Below are positions 51,012 to 62,181 of a DNA stretch of 64,000 nt, in pieces. This DNA is from Thecamonas trahens ATCC 50062 (lineage: Eukaryota; Apusozoa; Apusomonadida; Apusomonadidae), in the NCBI RefSeq assembly GCF_000142905.1, contig NW_013657652.1, positions 62,001 to 126,000 of the forward strand, in the 5' to 3' direction. Numbering within the stretch: position 1 is the first letter of the stretch; every line of letters starts with the position of its first letter. The notes under the pieces were generated by a model, which was given only the letters and a program-made list of their open reading frames with translations, was not told where the DNA came from and made no database searches. Made by a program: the position numbers and the translations under genes.

Positions 51012-52548
51012 ATGGAAGCGCCCAAGTCAGAAGAATGGGCTACAAAACCACAAATCCGTGACCATGTCATGGCCACCTTTGCCGCCACCCCGTCATTCAT
51101 GTTCTACATCGCAAAGGTACCTAAGCAAGCCCCCTTCCCCTCCCCCCCCCCCCCCGCCACACGTCCCCGCACACGCCCCGTGATCGATCACAAGCGCGAG
51201 TTGTCCTCTGCGGACCCCCCATCCGCACACGCCCGCACACACATGCAAAAGTCCCCACCCAAGGCCACCTTCTCCCCTCCCCGACGCACGACTTTTCCCT
51301 CTGTTGATAGCCGTGTGCTACAGCTCTGCGCCCAGGGTGTGTTGCGGAACGACCCCCCCCTCCCCCCCCCAACATGCGCGTCGCATTTGACGACCTTGTT
51401 CTCACCCTCCTCCTCACCCGTATGCCCTGCCGTTCCAGTCGACAAACGACAACATTGTGTGCTACCAGGCAGACATAGAGCCTCAGCTGGGGCCTGATAG
51501 GCGGGCCGTGTGGCGGAACGACGATGCGCCGGTGGCGGTCTTTTGGCAGCTCATCGACGAGGCGACCATGGTGGAGCGGTCGGCTAAGGGCAAGGACGAT
51601 GTGACGTCCGAGCTGACGTATGTGCAGCGCAAGATGGCATATGGGTGCACAACTTTGCGGATTACGGAGGAGGACGTGTTGACCCAGCTGCGACGGATTG
51701 TGGCGTGCAACGCAGAGCTCATCGAAGTCCACCAGCTCCAGCTGGTCGCGCTTCCGGACAAGATGCTGCTGATGGTGGTGTACGAGGATCCTGCCATCGA
51801 CTCGGTCGCGGCCGCCGCCGTGACGGTCATTGACGGCGAACTTGCGCTTCTCTCGCGGGTCTTTGTCAAGGTGGTGCCAGGCAAGTGGATCTCGGCCTGG
51901 CCAAAGGTGACGTACGCGCTTGTCGACGGCGTATCGTTTGTCTCGGGCGCACGAGTCCACGAGATGCTCCCTGCTGACGGCAGCGGCTCCAAAAAAGACA
52001 AAAAGGCTGCCGCCAAGGCCGCCAAGGCTTCCCGCGGCGCATCTGCAGTCCTCGCTGTCCTGCAGGCAGCTCTGCCGCCGGTCGAGCTGCATCACGGTGC
52101 GCTCCTCGGCGCATCGCTGGACACCCCGCCCATCGTGGTCCCGGACGCCTCACTGCGGCAGATGGTGGAACCCAAGGCCTCGCCGCTGGTCAAGGCTCTT
52201 GCGTCCATTCCAACCGAGTCGGGCTCGGCGCCTTCGCCGCTCGGCCGCATCCGCAGGCGCAAGCGGCGCTCCAAGTCGCGCGCAGCCAACAAGTCGAGCG
52301 CCACAACCAGCCCGCGCACCGCCGCCCCTGCCCGCCGCAAAATTGTGCTCTCCGAATCGCTCGAATGGTCCGACGACGATGACGGTGCCGATGCCGCGTC
52401 CGGCCCTGCCTTTCCCTCGCTCGAGCCCGAGACTCGCCGTAGCCATTCCGCCGCCACCGCCGATCCGGATAGTGACCCCGACCCCGACTCGGAGGTCTTT
52501 GTCACCGCCGACGACGGCTGCGGCGGCTGGCCGGACCTGGAGCTTTGA
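51012..52548 (+). CDS. DUF4833-like protein, two exons
   Basis: About 404 aa. Exon 1 (51012-51116) encodes MEAPKSEEWATKPQIRDHVM and ends SFMFYIAK. Donor GTACCT to acceptor TTCCAG gives a 322-bp phase-0 intron. Exon 2 (51439-52548) begins STNDNIVCYQADIE. The joined pattern FYIAKSTNDNIVCYQ, then DDAPVAVFWQLID and ELTYVQRKMAYGC, recalls the DUF4833 family (SKNxNIVVYE ... YW ... LTxIQRxxAYG). The domain continues to about residue 190. The remainder is Lys/Ala- then Ser/Arg-rich (RRRKRRSKSRAANKS) and acidic. No enzymatic motif is evident and the role is unknown. The family call is from memory of its consensus. The intron holds C runs and one short open stretch that I did not include. Confidence 0.7.
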
Positions 52549-53265
52549 TGCCTCCAGTTTTGGCACTAGGCGACTCGACAGCCGCTCCACTGAGTGTGTG
52601 ACTGACGCTTGCCTGCATTGCGAGTGCGACGGCTCTGCACTGACCCACACTCTTCTCCGCTGGAGGTACGTAGTCAGTGTGGACATCCGCGACGGGCGCA
52701 GAAGAGCGCGTAAGCGCACGCAGCTATCAAGCATGATTGAAGGCGCATTGCGCGCAAGTTGGCGGATGCGCCGCGCATGACGCCCGTCTGGTGCAGCGCG
52801 GGCTGGAGCAGGTAGAGTATTGTGGAACACGGCCTCGTTTGGGCACGCGCGTTCCAAGCCGAGCTGCGCTGGAGACACGACACGATGCGGGCGTGTGCAG
52901 TGAAGAGGGAGAGCGGAGAGTGACGCGGGGGGTGTTACATGCAGTGCTACATCGCCCTGGCTGGGTGGCGGCCCTGCAGGGGCTCTGCTTCGCCTCCGCG
53001 ACCTGGCTATGGGTGCCTTCTAGGAACACATCCGCTTGTCGTCAGCAGAGCATGCCAATATGGGGGCACCGAACTATTTTGCGGGTTTTTTTGCCCGCAC
53101 GGAACAAGGGCATGCATCAATGTTCTTGTTCTGTTCTGTTCTGTTCTATTCTGCCGTGACATGCGCTTCCTCCCCACGTGGTCAACTCACCCCTACCTGT
53201 CAAGCTCGCAGAAGGCACAAGCAAAGACGGATACGAAGTCCGCTTCACAAACAACCGCGACCGCC
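52549..53265. other. Intergenic region, no gene seen
   Basis: 717 bp between the DUF4833-like stop and the zinc-finger gene start. It has a short TTCTG repeat (GTTCTGTTCTGTTCTGTTCT) at about 53125-53148. The zinc-finger frame is open upstream to 52939, including an ATG at 53161, but the composition there is unlike the protein. No RNA gene recognised. Confidence 0.6.
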
Positions 53266-54894
53266 ATGGCGAGTCTCTCTGCAGAACGGCATGAGCATGG
53301 AAGCTCTGTCATCGACTACGAGTTTCTTGCGCCGGCCAACACCAATCTCTCCAAGTTTAACCTCGATGAGCTGCTCGCAGGCATGAACGAGGCCACTGCC
53401 AAGTTTGCCATTCCGCTCGACAATGACGGCAAGCTCCGCTGCGTCTACAATCACTGCCAGAGGCGGTTCGACGTCACGTCCGATGCGGTCAAGGAGGCCG
53501 CCGGCATCGTCGTCCTCGCCCCGCACATTCTCGCCCACTTTCGCGACCACGCCGCCGCCGGCGGCTCGCTCCTGTACTGGAACATCAAGCGGCTGAAGAC
53601 CAAGCGGGTGTACGTTATGCCCAAGTTGCTCAAACGCAAACGTGAGCCGGTTATGCCGCCGCCGCCGCGCCTGGTCTCCGCGCCGTCGCCGGCGCTCTCG
53701 ACCGCCGCCATCAAGTCGTCGGCCTCGCGCCCGGCGTCATCGCGGAGCAAGGCGTACCGCTCGCCGTCGCGGACTTTGGCCGAGAGCGCAAGCTCGGCCG
53801 GCGGGCACCGCCGGTCCACCACCCTGCCCAAGTACGTCGACGTGCCGGCGAGCAAGGTGCCGGAAGCATTGGCCGTTATCGCCGCCCACCAGGACACTCT
53901 CACCTCGACCGTCCGCCAGATCCCATTCACCAGCGCTGACGGTTCCATCGCGTACTACGCGGCTATCAAGACCCGCGCCGGCAAGTACTACTGCCTCCAC
54001 CCCTCGTGCTCGGCTTCGATCTCACCCAACAACCTCAAAAAGCATATGGGCGTCCACCGGCGCAACGACTGCGGCGGCGCGGTCCCGGTGCCAGACTCGT
54101 CGTTTGACGTTGTCGGCCCGCCGCTGCCCAAGCTCCGCTCCGGCGCTGACCTCCCGCCGTCAAAGCGCCACCACGGCCTCTCCGCAGACGCGCGTCGCCC
54201 GCCGCTGCGCGCCCTCTCGCCAGCGGCCCGCGCCACCCTGGACAGCTCCGCCGCAGCCGGCAAGTACGCCTGCCCGCTTTCTGCGTGCTCCGTCATCTCG
54301 CCCACCCGCTCGTCTTTTGTGGCCCACATCGGGACCCACCACGACATCGAGGTGGCAAAGCCGTCTGCGCGCCGCCGCCTAGCTCACGCCACGGTTGGCG
54401 GTGCCCAGGCTGGACCAGAGGCTGAGGCTGAGGCCAGCGCATCCGCGCCCGTGCCCATGAACGTCGCCGCCCCTCCTCCGCCGTCGCACACGGCCGTCTG
54501 GGGCACCGCCGCCTCGTCATCGCCGCCATCGGCCTCGACTCTCCCGGCCGTCGCGCGCTCGTCGAAATCGCCGACGCCCGAACTGCGCGCAGCCACAGCT
54601 ACCTCGCCGCCGCATCCCCCCGCCAAGCCCTCTCCCTCGGTTCTGGTTGCGGCTCCGCCGGCCCATGCCCGCGCCCGCTCCAAGGCCCGCCACTCGCCCG
54701 TTGGCAGCGCCCACATCCTGCCCATGCCGACCCCGTCGTCGCCGCTCCCGCTCTCGCGCACTTCCTCGCCCACCATCGAGGAGGCACGCAGGCGCATTCC
54801 GCACTCCGACTCGATTGCCTCGCCAATGCAGGGCAAGCCGGCGTCGGACTCTCCCTCGGGCTCGATGCCGCGGCTTGCACCCCGCATCGGATGA
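53266..54894 (+). CDS. C2H2-like zinc-finger protein
   Basis: 542 aa from the ATG at 53266; an in-frame ATG at 53161 would add 35 Ser/Thr-rich residues. Three finger-like Cys2His2 units are widely spaced: CVYNHCQRRFD with HILAHFRDH (residues ~65-110), CLHPSCSASISPNNLKKHMG then VH (~245-270), and CPLSACSVISPTRSSFVAHI then GTHH (~340-365). All follow a C-x4-C ... H-x3/4-H plan. Between and after them are Ser/Pro/Ala-rich regions with basic patches (KLLKRKREP). This suggests a DNA- or RNA-binding nuclear protein, perhaps a transcription factor, but no known family is recognised. The last ~170 residues are disordered. The stop is 77 bp from the convergent AK6 stop. Confidence 0.75.
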   Translation: MASLSAERHEHGSSVIDYEFLAPANTNLSKFNLDELLAGMNEATAKFAIPLDNDGKLRCVYNHCQRRFDVTSDAVKEAAGIVVLAPHILAHFRDHAAAGGSLLYWNIKRLKTKRVYVMPKLLKRKREPVMPPPPRLVSAPSPALSTAAIKSSASRPASSRSKAYRSPSRTLAESASSAGGHRRSTTLPKYVDVPASKVPEALAVIAAHQDTLTSTVRQIPFTSADGSIAYYAAIKTRAGKYYCLHPSCSASISPNNLKKHMGVHRRNDCGGAVPVPDSSFDVVGPPLPKLRSGADLPPSKRHHGLSADARRPPLRALSPAARATLDSSAAAGKYACPLSACSVISPTRSSFVAHIGTHHDIEVAKPSARRRLAHATVGGAQAGPEAEAEASASAPVPMNVAAPPPPSHTAVWGTAASSSPPSASTLPAVARSSKSPTPELRAATATSPPHPPAKPSPSVLVAAPPAHARARSKARHSPVGSAHILPMPTPSSPLPLSRTSSPTIEEARRRIPHSDSIASPMQGKPASDSPSGSMPRLAPRIG

Positions 54895-54971
54895 CCCGTT
54901 TCTGTGTCCCCTCCCCTCCCCACTCGCACATATACTCTTTCATGTTTGATTCGTCATCCGCCTCCGCTCCC

Positions 54972-55793
54972 TCACTTGGCCGCGCTCCCCACCTCTTGCA
55001 GCATCTGCTGGATGCTCGCGATGTTCTCCTGCATCTCGTCGACCGTGTTCGACGTCAGGGTCTCCTTGCGGACGTTCGGATACAGCTCGTACGCGTCCTG
55101 CAGGACGACCTGGAAGATTTCGGCCTGCATGTTCTCCGTCACCTTCTTCTTGCTGTAGCCACGAGCCTCCAGCCGCGGGAACAGCGAGTTGGTCTCGGCC
55201 ACCAGAACCACCACAAGATCGAACCACCGCTCCGGAAAGTAGTCGCACGACGCATAGTCCAGAATGACCCCACCCTCGCCCATCGCAGCCTCGATCGAGT
55301 CGCATGCATCCGCCAGGTTCTCCTCAGTAACGTCATGGGTATCAAACTCGGCATTGTACCCGGCGTTGAAGCCTCTGCAACCGCACACAGCACCAGCACC
55401 GAGCACAGCACCAAACACCAGTCCGAGCACAGCCACACGAACAGTACAGCACCAAGCAAACAGCCCCGAGTACACCGCACCAACCCCATCGCAGCCCATG
55501 TGAGCAAAAGCCTTTTCCAGCATCAACCATCGCACCTTCATACCATCCATGCCACCCTCATCACCATTGCCTTCCCCTCTCCCGCCCCTCCCCTCCGGTT
55601 CGACCTCCATCCTTCCCATCCCGCCCCATCACCGGTCCTTCCCCACCCAGCCGACAACGTACCCCTCGAGAAGGATTGAGCCAAAGTTGATGTGCTTCAT
55701 GCCGGCCTCCTCGGCAAGCAGCTCACACATGGTGGTCTTGCCCACTCCGGGCGTTCCCGTCACAAGCACGTTCGGTCGGCTGCGCTGGCTCAT
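54972..55793 (-). CDS. AK6: Adenylate kinase 6 / Fap7-type NTPase
   Basis: 177-aa nuclear NTPase needed for late 18S rRNA processing and 40S maturation, and also an adenylate kinase. Exon 1 (55663-55793) encodes MSQRSRPNVL and P-loop VTGTPGVGKTT (residues 11-21), ending HINFGSILLEG. The donor GTACGT to acceptor TTGCAG intron is 288 bp and splits a Gly codon. Exon 2 (54972-55374) gives GFNAGYNAEFDTHD, EGGVILDYASCDYFPERWFD, TNSLFPRLEARGYSKKKVTE and NMQAEIFQVVLQDA. These match AK6 ([39 protein letters not shown]) across the length (human 172 aa). It is divergent from DPH1, with 155 bp between starts. The intron contains an open low-complexity frame, ignored. Confidence 0.93.
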
Positions 55794-55948
55794 GTCCCTT
55801 CGACGGTGTCAAGTGGCGCCGCCGCACGGCCTTTTCCTCAAAACGGCCATTCGAGCCACTTTGATCACCATCGCGATCGCCGCCATCTCCCCCACACACC
55901 CTCACCTCGGCGACAGCCACACCCCACACCGTGACCCACACAGAGACA

Positions 55949-57277
55949 ATGAGTCTCGTGGCTGCGGAGAAGATTCCGCAGGGAGCGGTGGGAGCGCCAG
56001 AAGGTGTGGTCGACGCCCGTGGGCCCGAGGCTACACCGGGAGAAGCCGACGTCCTCGCCCGCGACATGGCCATTCTCCCTGCCAACTACAACTTTGAGGT
56101 CGGCAAGACCATCGCCCGGATCCGCGAACTGGGCGCAGGCAGGGTGGCGCTACAGATGCCCGAGGGGCTGCTGATGTACGCCTGCCTCATTGGCGATATT
56201 CTGGAGAAGCACACCGGAGCCGACGTGGTGGTCATGGGCGACGTGACCTACGGCGCGTGCTGCGTCGACGACTACACCGCCCGCGCCCTCGGCGCAGAGC
56301 TCCTGGTCCACTACGGCCACTCGTGCCTCGTCCCCATCTCGTCGACCTCGATTCCGGTCCTCTACGTCTTTGTCTCCATCGGCATTAACGTCGACCACTT
56401 TGTGGCCACCGTCGTCGCCAACTTTGCCCCGTCGGCCAAGCTCGCGCTCGTTGCCACCATCCAGTTTGTTTCCTCGCTCAAGGCCGCCGTCGTGGCCCTT
56501 CAGGACATCCACGGCTTTAGTCAGCTCTTTGTCCCGCAGGCCAAGCCGCTCTCCCCCGGCGAGATTCTCGGCTGCACCTCGCCCAAGCTTGCTACCGACG
56601 TCGAGGGCATCGTCTACCTCGCCGATGGGCGCTTCCACCTCGAGTCGATCATGATTGCCAACCCGACGCTTCCGGCCTACCAGTACGACCCGTTCACCAA
56701 GCGCATCACCGCCGAGTCGTATGCCCACGGCGACATGATGGCCGTCCGGCAGTCGGCCATCGCCGCCGCCGCCAACGCTCAGGTCTACGGCCTCATTCTC
56801 GGCACCCTCGGCCGCCAGGGCTCGCCGGCCATTCTCGACTACCTCAAGGGCCTTCTCACCGGAGCAGGCAAGACCTTTGTTGTCCTTCTCCTCTCAGAGA
56901 TCTTCCCCGACAAGCTTGCGTCCATGTCTGCCGTCGGCGCCTGGATCCAGGTTGCCTGCCCGCGCCTCTCCATCGACTGGGGCGAGGCCTTTACTGCCGC
57001 CCCGCTGCTCAACCCGTACGAGGCCGCCGTCGCCCTTGGCGCCACGGCGTGGAAGCCCAACTACCCCATGGACTACTACGCAGAGCTGCCATCGGGGCCG
57101 TGGGCAAACTACTACGACGCCGACGCCGCAAAGGCCTCGGCACTCTCGCCCGAGGCTGCTGCTGCCAAGGCCGCCCGCCGCGCAAAGCGCAAGGCCGCCA
57201 TGGCCGCCCGTCGCGCAAAGCTACTTGCTCGCAAGCAGAAGCAGAAGCAGAAGGAGGAGAAACAGGCGTCGACGTAA
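55949..57277 (+). CDS. DPH1: Diphthamide synthase subunit DPH1 (radical 3-amino-3-carboxypropyl transferase)
   Basis: 442 aa from the ATG at 55949 (MSLVAAEK). With DPH2 and reductant DPH3 it uses a non-classical radical-SAM 4Fe-4S enzyme to transfer the aminocarboxypropyl group of SAM to a histidine of elongation factor 2. Signature segments: [109 protein letters not shown] and [10 protein letters not shown]. The three cluster Cys positions (in GACC, GCTSP and ACPR) are kept. The pattern matches DPH1 rather than DPH2, chiefly in the NYNFE start and PYEAAVALG end. The basic C-terminus ([19 protein letters not shown]) is an extension. It is convergent with the next gene, 68 bp between stops. 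Confidence 0.95.
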   Translation: MSLVAAEKIPQGAVGAPEGVVDARGPEATPGEADVLARDMAILPANYNFEVGKTIARIRELGAGRVALQMPEGLLMYACLIGDILEKHTGADVVVMGDVTYGACCVDDYTARALGAELLVHYGHSCLVPISSTSIPVLYVFVSIGINVDHFVATVVANFAPSAKLALVATIQFVSSLKAAVVALQDIHGFSQLFVPQAKPLSPGEILGCTSPKLATDVEGIVYLADGRFHLESIMIANPTLPAYQYDPFTKRITAESYAHGDMMAVRQSAIAAAANAQVYGLILGTLGRQGSPAILDYLKGLLTGAGKTFVVLLLSEIFPDKLASMSAVGAWIQVACPRLSIDWGEAFTAAPLLNPYEAAVALGATAWKPNYPMDYYAELPSGPWANYYDADAAKASALSPEAAAAKAARRAKRKAAMAARRAKLLARKQKQKQKEEKQAST

Positions 57278-57345
57278 CGCACATGTAAATCAAGGCGGCT
57301 TTGCTCTCTCGCCCTTGCTGCCTTTGCTCATTGGCTGCAGCGCTC

Positions 57346-60300
57346 CTACATCACCACACACTCTTCCTTCTTGCCGCGCTCAAACAGGTCCTTGTCCTGC
57401 TTCCTGCCACCGCCGCGCTTCAGCGCCTCGGCGTGCTCGCGCTCGATCCGGTCGCGCTCCTCAAACGACCGCGCCACGCGCTTCTTGCGCTCCTGCGCCG
57501 GGTGACGGTACGTCCGCACCTGCGTCTTGCGGTGGTAGAAGAAGACGCGGCCCTTGACGTCGTGGCCCATCCGCCAGTACCGCGGCAAGTCCTTGCCGTG
57601 TGCGTCGAACTTGGACAGCTTCTCCACCCTTGCCTCAGCCAGCTCGGGCGGCACGGCTCGCAGCTTTTCGATCTCGCCTTGTCGAACCTGCTCGTCCGAC
57701 GAGATCGTACCGCTCGAGACCGACGAAGACGACGACGAAGACGACGACGAAGACGACGACGAAGACGACGACGAAGACGACGACGACGATGAAGAAGACG
57801 ACAACACGACCGACGACGATGACGACGACGAGGAGGAAGCGTCCGGCGGCGGCGGTGGGGCATCCGCCACACCGCCTGCCTTGCTCTCGCTCAGCCCACC
57901 CCTCTTGTCCACCACTTTGCGCTTCCGCCGTTTCTTGCCCTTCCCCTTGCCCTTGCCCGACTCGACCACAGGCGGCGGCGGCGGCCCATCATCCGAGTCC
58001 AAGACGCCGCTCGCCTTTGACTTGCCCTTGCTCTTGCCCTTGCCCTTTCCTTTGCCCTTGTGCGCTGGTGCCTCGGGCGCCGCAGCTTCATCGCTCTCGG
58101 AGCTCTCCATCACAGCCTTGGCCTTGGCCTTGGTCCGGGTCTTCTCCTTGGCCTCGGCCTTGGCCCTGGCCTTGGCTTCCGCCGTGGCCTTGGCCTTGGC
58201 TTCCGCCTTGGCCTTGGCCTTCTTTTGGTCTTGGCCTTGGCCACCTTAGCGGCGGCGGCTCGGCGGGTAAACGAGTCATTGGATGCCTCGTCATCCGACT
58301 CGCTGTCGGCAGGCGGCAACGGTGGTGACGGCCCGTCGTCCGATTCAGATGAGAACGCAGGCTTGTCAGTGACGCCACCTGACTTGCGCGCTGGCTTCGC
58401 CACATCCTTGGTTTGGGCCTTGGCTTTGACCTTGGCCTTGGCCTTGGCCACAGGCTTGCGCTTACCGGTCCGCACCCGCTTCTTCACCATCCGGTGCTTC
58501 TTCTTGCGGACTTTGACGGTCTTGGGTCCGCTCGAGGGCGTCGCCTTGGCCGAGAACGGGTCCCACTCGTCGTCCGACTGCGCAAACAGGTCATCATCGC
58601 CGCCGTCAGCAAAGACCGAGCCTCCAAACGCGCTCGCGCCAAACGGATCAAACAGCGATGAGTTGCCGTCCGGCACCGCTCCACCCACAGTCTCCTCCAC
58701 TTCAGAGTAGAACGACTCCTGAGTGTACTCGCTGGCGTATTCGTACGAGCCCAGCTCGTCGGATCCCGCCGCGCCCACATACGTCCCGTCCGCCCCCGAG
58801 TCCAAGGTCGGCCCCGGCCCCGAGCCCGAGTCCGAGCCCGAGAGTGGATGCGGCGACTTGGGCGGCGGCGGTGGTGGCGAAGACGACGACGATGACAACG
58901 CCACCGGCGCAGCGCCCGGTGACAGCGAGTCCGAGCCGGGATCCTCACGGAGCCCAGCTTTCTCCTTGCCCTTGCCCTTACCCTTACCCTTGCCCTTGCC
59001 CTTGCCCTTGCCCATTTTCGACCGCGCCTTCTTCGACCGCGCCTTCTTGGACTTGGACCGCGCCCTGTCCGAGCTGCTGACACTCGAGCTCGAGCTCGAG
59101 CTGGAGCCACTGCTCGAGCTGCTCGAGTCGGTCGAGCTTGAGCTTCCATGCCGCCCGCGCCGCCGGCCCTTGCGTCTGCGCCTGCGCCCACGCCCGCGGT
59201 TCCGCTCGCTGTGTCCGCGCCGACGTCGTCGCCCGACATCGACGTCAACGTCGACTGGCGAGAGCGTGCCGTCGGCCCGGGCCTTGGCCCGCGCAGCCTC
59301 GACCCGCGCCCGCAGCGCCTCGCGCTTCTTTTTCCGCTCGAGCTCGATGCGCTCAGCCTGGTCCGACATCCGCTTCAGCACCCCGCCCGAGCCAACCGCC
59401 ATGTTCCGCTCGCCACCAAACCGCAGCGCAATGGGTGCGGTGACACCGTCATTGTAGAAGCCATCGCCCTCGGCCTCGTCGTCCATGACGGAAAAGGCCT
59501 TGCTCCGTCGGGCCCGCCGCGACCGCCGCGACGACCGGCCCCCGTCTTCCAGCTCGGCCTCGAGCTCGCGTCGCAGCGAACGCTCAGCCTCGAGCTCGGC
59601 CTCAATGGCCTCAAGCTCGAGCTCCTTGGCAGACTTGGCAGACTGGACTACCTCGGCAGCGGTGCTGAGGTCGTGCACCAGGTCGTGCACCAGGCCTTCC
59701 AGCTGCTTGACCCGTGCAGAGTCCTCCGGCATGGTTGGCAGGTGCGCGAGCACCTCGGGCGGCGGCGGCGGCGGCCCGTCGTCGTCATCCACGACAAGCA
59801 TCTCCGGTGGCGGCGGATGCAGATCGTCCGACAACGGCGGCAACCCGCTCACCACCGGCATAGGAATGACTGGCCGCACAGGCGGGAGCGACCCACCGAC
59901 CACAGCCATTGCGTCCGGGCGCACAACCACCGCGGGCAGGATCAAAGGCATCATGCCTCCACCACCGCCCGCCACATACCGCCGCGAGCTTCCCCGCCGT
60001 CCGCGCGGCGAGCCCGAGTCAGAGTACGAGTACGACGCTCGCCGAGACCGGCGCGACCGACGCCCAGAACGCGAGGAACGGCCCGACCGCCCAGAACGGC
60101 TCGACCGCCCAAAACGCCCAGAACGCCCAGAACGCCCAGAGCGCCTGCTCCGGCTGCTACGCCCGCTTCGGCTGCTGCGCTCGCGCCGCTCGCTCGGGCG
60201 CACATCGTCACGCTGGCCGCTTCGCGAGCTCCGCGAGGTGGCATGGTCGCGGCCACGCTCTTGCGAAGCCGAAATTGGCTCCTGAGCCGGCATCCGGCCC

Positions 60301-60563
60301 GAGCCCGAGCCCGAGCCCGACCCGCTCCGCGAGTCGGACACGTCTGCCCGTGCCGGGACCGACTTGACGTCAACCTCATCGTTGAACCGCACCGACCGCG
60401 CGCCGGCATCAACCGAGGTGTCGCCGTCAGTGGTGAACAGGTCGTCGCCGCCGTCGGACTTGTCCGAGCCGGTCTCGACAGCGCCGTCAGTTGCTCCGCC
60501 GCGCTGCAGCTCAGATCTTGGCTCAGGCTCGGGCTCAGGCTCGGGTTCAGACTCGGGCTCGGG

Positions 60564-60595
<32 letters not shown>

Positions 60596-62011
60596 TGGCG
60601 GCCTTGGTCACCGGCGCGCCAAAGACCGATGAGCCGCCCCACGGATCGTCGCCTCCGGCACCAAAGATGTCGTCGTCGTCGTCGTCAGCAAAGCCAGCAA
60701 AGTTGGAAAACGCCGGCGCCGCCGGCTTGGGCTTGGACTTGGCCGCCCCAGGTGCGCCGAACATCGAGCTGGCGTCGGCGCCGCCGCCGAGTGAGGCAAA
60801 CGCCGCAAATGGATCGCCACCCAGATCGTCATCGTTATCCATAAAGCCGGAAAACGCACCCGGCGGCGGCGTCGCTCCATGAGCTGGCGTCCGCGTCGCA
60901 GGCTTCTTCTTGGTACTCTTCTTGACAGACTTTTTCTTCTTGACAGACTTTTTGCCGCTCTTCTTGGTCGACTTTTTGCCGCCCTTCTTCTTGGTCGACT
61001 TCTTTTTGCTCGCCTTGGCTTCGGGCTGAGGTTCAGCCTTGGCCTCGGCCGGTGCACTAGCAAACAGCGACGTATCGTCGTCGTCACCGTCGCCGAACAG
61101 CGTCGACTTGCCAGTCGAGCCAAACATGTCCTCATCGTCGGCTGCAGACTTGCCTGTCTTGGTCTTGGTCTTGGTCTTGGTCTTGGTCTTGGTCTTGGTC
61201 TTAGCCTTGGCTGACGCCTTGCCGCCGCCAAACAGGTCATCGTCGTCTTCTTCGTCCCCGCCAAACATTGACGCAGCCGCGGTTGGAGTCGCTGAACTCT
61301 TGCTCGTCTTGGCCTTGCCGCCACCAAACAGCACGTCGTCGTCATCGTCGTCATCTCCGCCAAACATCGATGCAGCCGCACTCGCGGTACTTCTGCTCGT
61401 CTTGGTCTTGGTCTTGGCCTCGGTCTTGGTCTTGGTCTTTGCGCTCGACGCACCATCTGAGGCGTTTGCCGACTTTGCAGCTGCACCCTTCTTGGTCGAC
61501 GTTTTGCCCTTGCCGCCCTTCTTGGTCGACTTCTTCCCGCCCTTGCCACCCTTCTTCTTGGTCGACTTCTTGCCCTTCTTCTTTCCGCCTCCGCCTCCGC
61601 CTCCGCCTCCGCCACTGAGCGGATCATTGAGCGGATCGCTGAGCGGATCATTGAGCGGATCATCATCAACCTTGACCTTGCTCACCTTTGCACTCTTCCC
61701 ACCTCCTCCCGCCTTGCCAGTGGAAGCAGCGCCCGAGGAGCCCATCGAAGCCGCCGCACCGCCCGTCTTGGCCTTGGTCTTGGCACCACCTGAGCTCGCC
61801 GTTTTGCTCTTACTTCCACCGGAGAACAGCGCTACCCCCACCACCACACACACACACGCACATACCCCACCAGCCCTTTCATGAGTACCTCCTCTTCTCA
61901 CGCCCCCCGGCATGCGCGTGACACAGGCTCACACCCGTCCACCAGCCGTCGGCCCTCGGAGCGAATTTTCCCTCAAGTCACGCAGCCGACACAGGGCACC
62001 CGGCACACACA

Positions 62012-62061
<50 letters not shown>

Positions 62062-62181
62062 CACACACACACGCGACAAGGATGTAGTGGAAGAGAAGGT
62101 CATGGGGTACATACACATGTCGTCATCGTCGTCGTCTCCAAACAAACTAGACTTGGGCTCGTCAAACAGCGACGCCGCCAT
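57346..62181 (-). CDS. Low-complexity Lys/Ser-rich protein with C-terminal WW domain and CaaX box (two exons, one apparent frameshift)
   Basis: About 1517 aa, family unknown. Exon 1 (62115-62181) encodes MAASLFDEPKSSLFGDDDDD. Donor GTATGT to acceptor GGTAG (283-bp intron with CA repeats) joins in phase to SLFSGGSKSKTA at 61831. The N-terminal half repeats short modules such as DDDDDVLFGGGKAKTSKS and AASMFGGD, plus Lys-rich H1-like blocks (KKSTKKKGGKKSTKKSGKK). The middle has Arg-Ser repeats (RSGRSSRSRRSGRSGRS), a coiled coil near 59560-59720 and KGKGKG tracts. The C-terminus has a poly-Ser tract (57720-57790). A WW-like fold follows, with YWRMGHDVKGRVFFYH and THRHP-type end (YRHP; second Trp replaced by Tyr). 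The final CVVM is a prenylation signal. Frame breaks at about 58225 in an AAAA run; one more A restores KTKKKAKAKAEAKAKATAEA into VMESSESDEA. Confidence 0.72.
61994..62072. repeat. (CA)n microsatellite inside the intron of the WW/CaaX gene
   Basis: About 79 bp of (CA)n with a few CG interruptions. In the sense direction of the host gene it is (TG)n, lying between the GTATGT donor at 62114 and the acceptor at 61832. A second short CA run is at 61846-61862, next to the acceptor. Confidence 0.95.

Noticed and set aside
52939-53265. Upstream extension of the zinc-finger protein
   Set aside because: Starts at a non-ATG codon and includes a TTCTG repeat read as Leu/Phe/Cys; composition differs from the body of the protein. 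The ATG at 53161 remains possible.
55375-55619. N-terminal 80 residues of the open frame joined to AK6 exon 2 (Cys/Val-rich hydrophobic stretch)
   Set aside because: It is intron; splicing to the P-loop exon at 55663-55793 reconstitutes AK6 exactly in phase.
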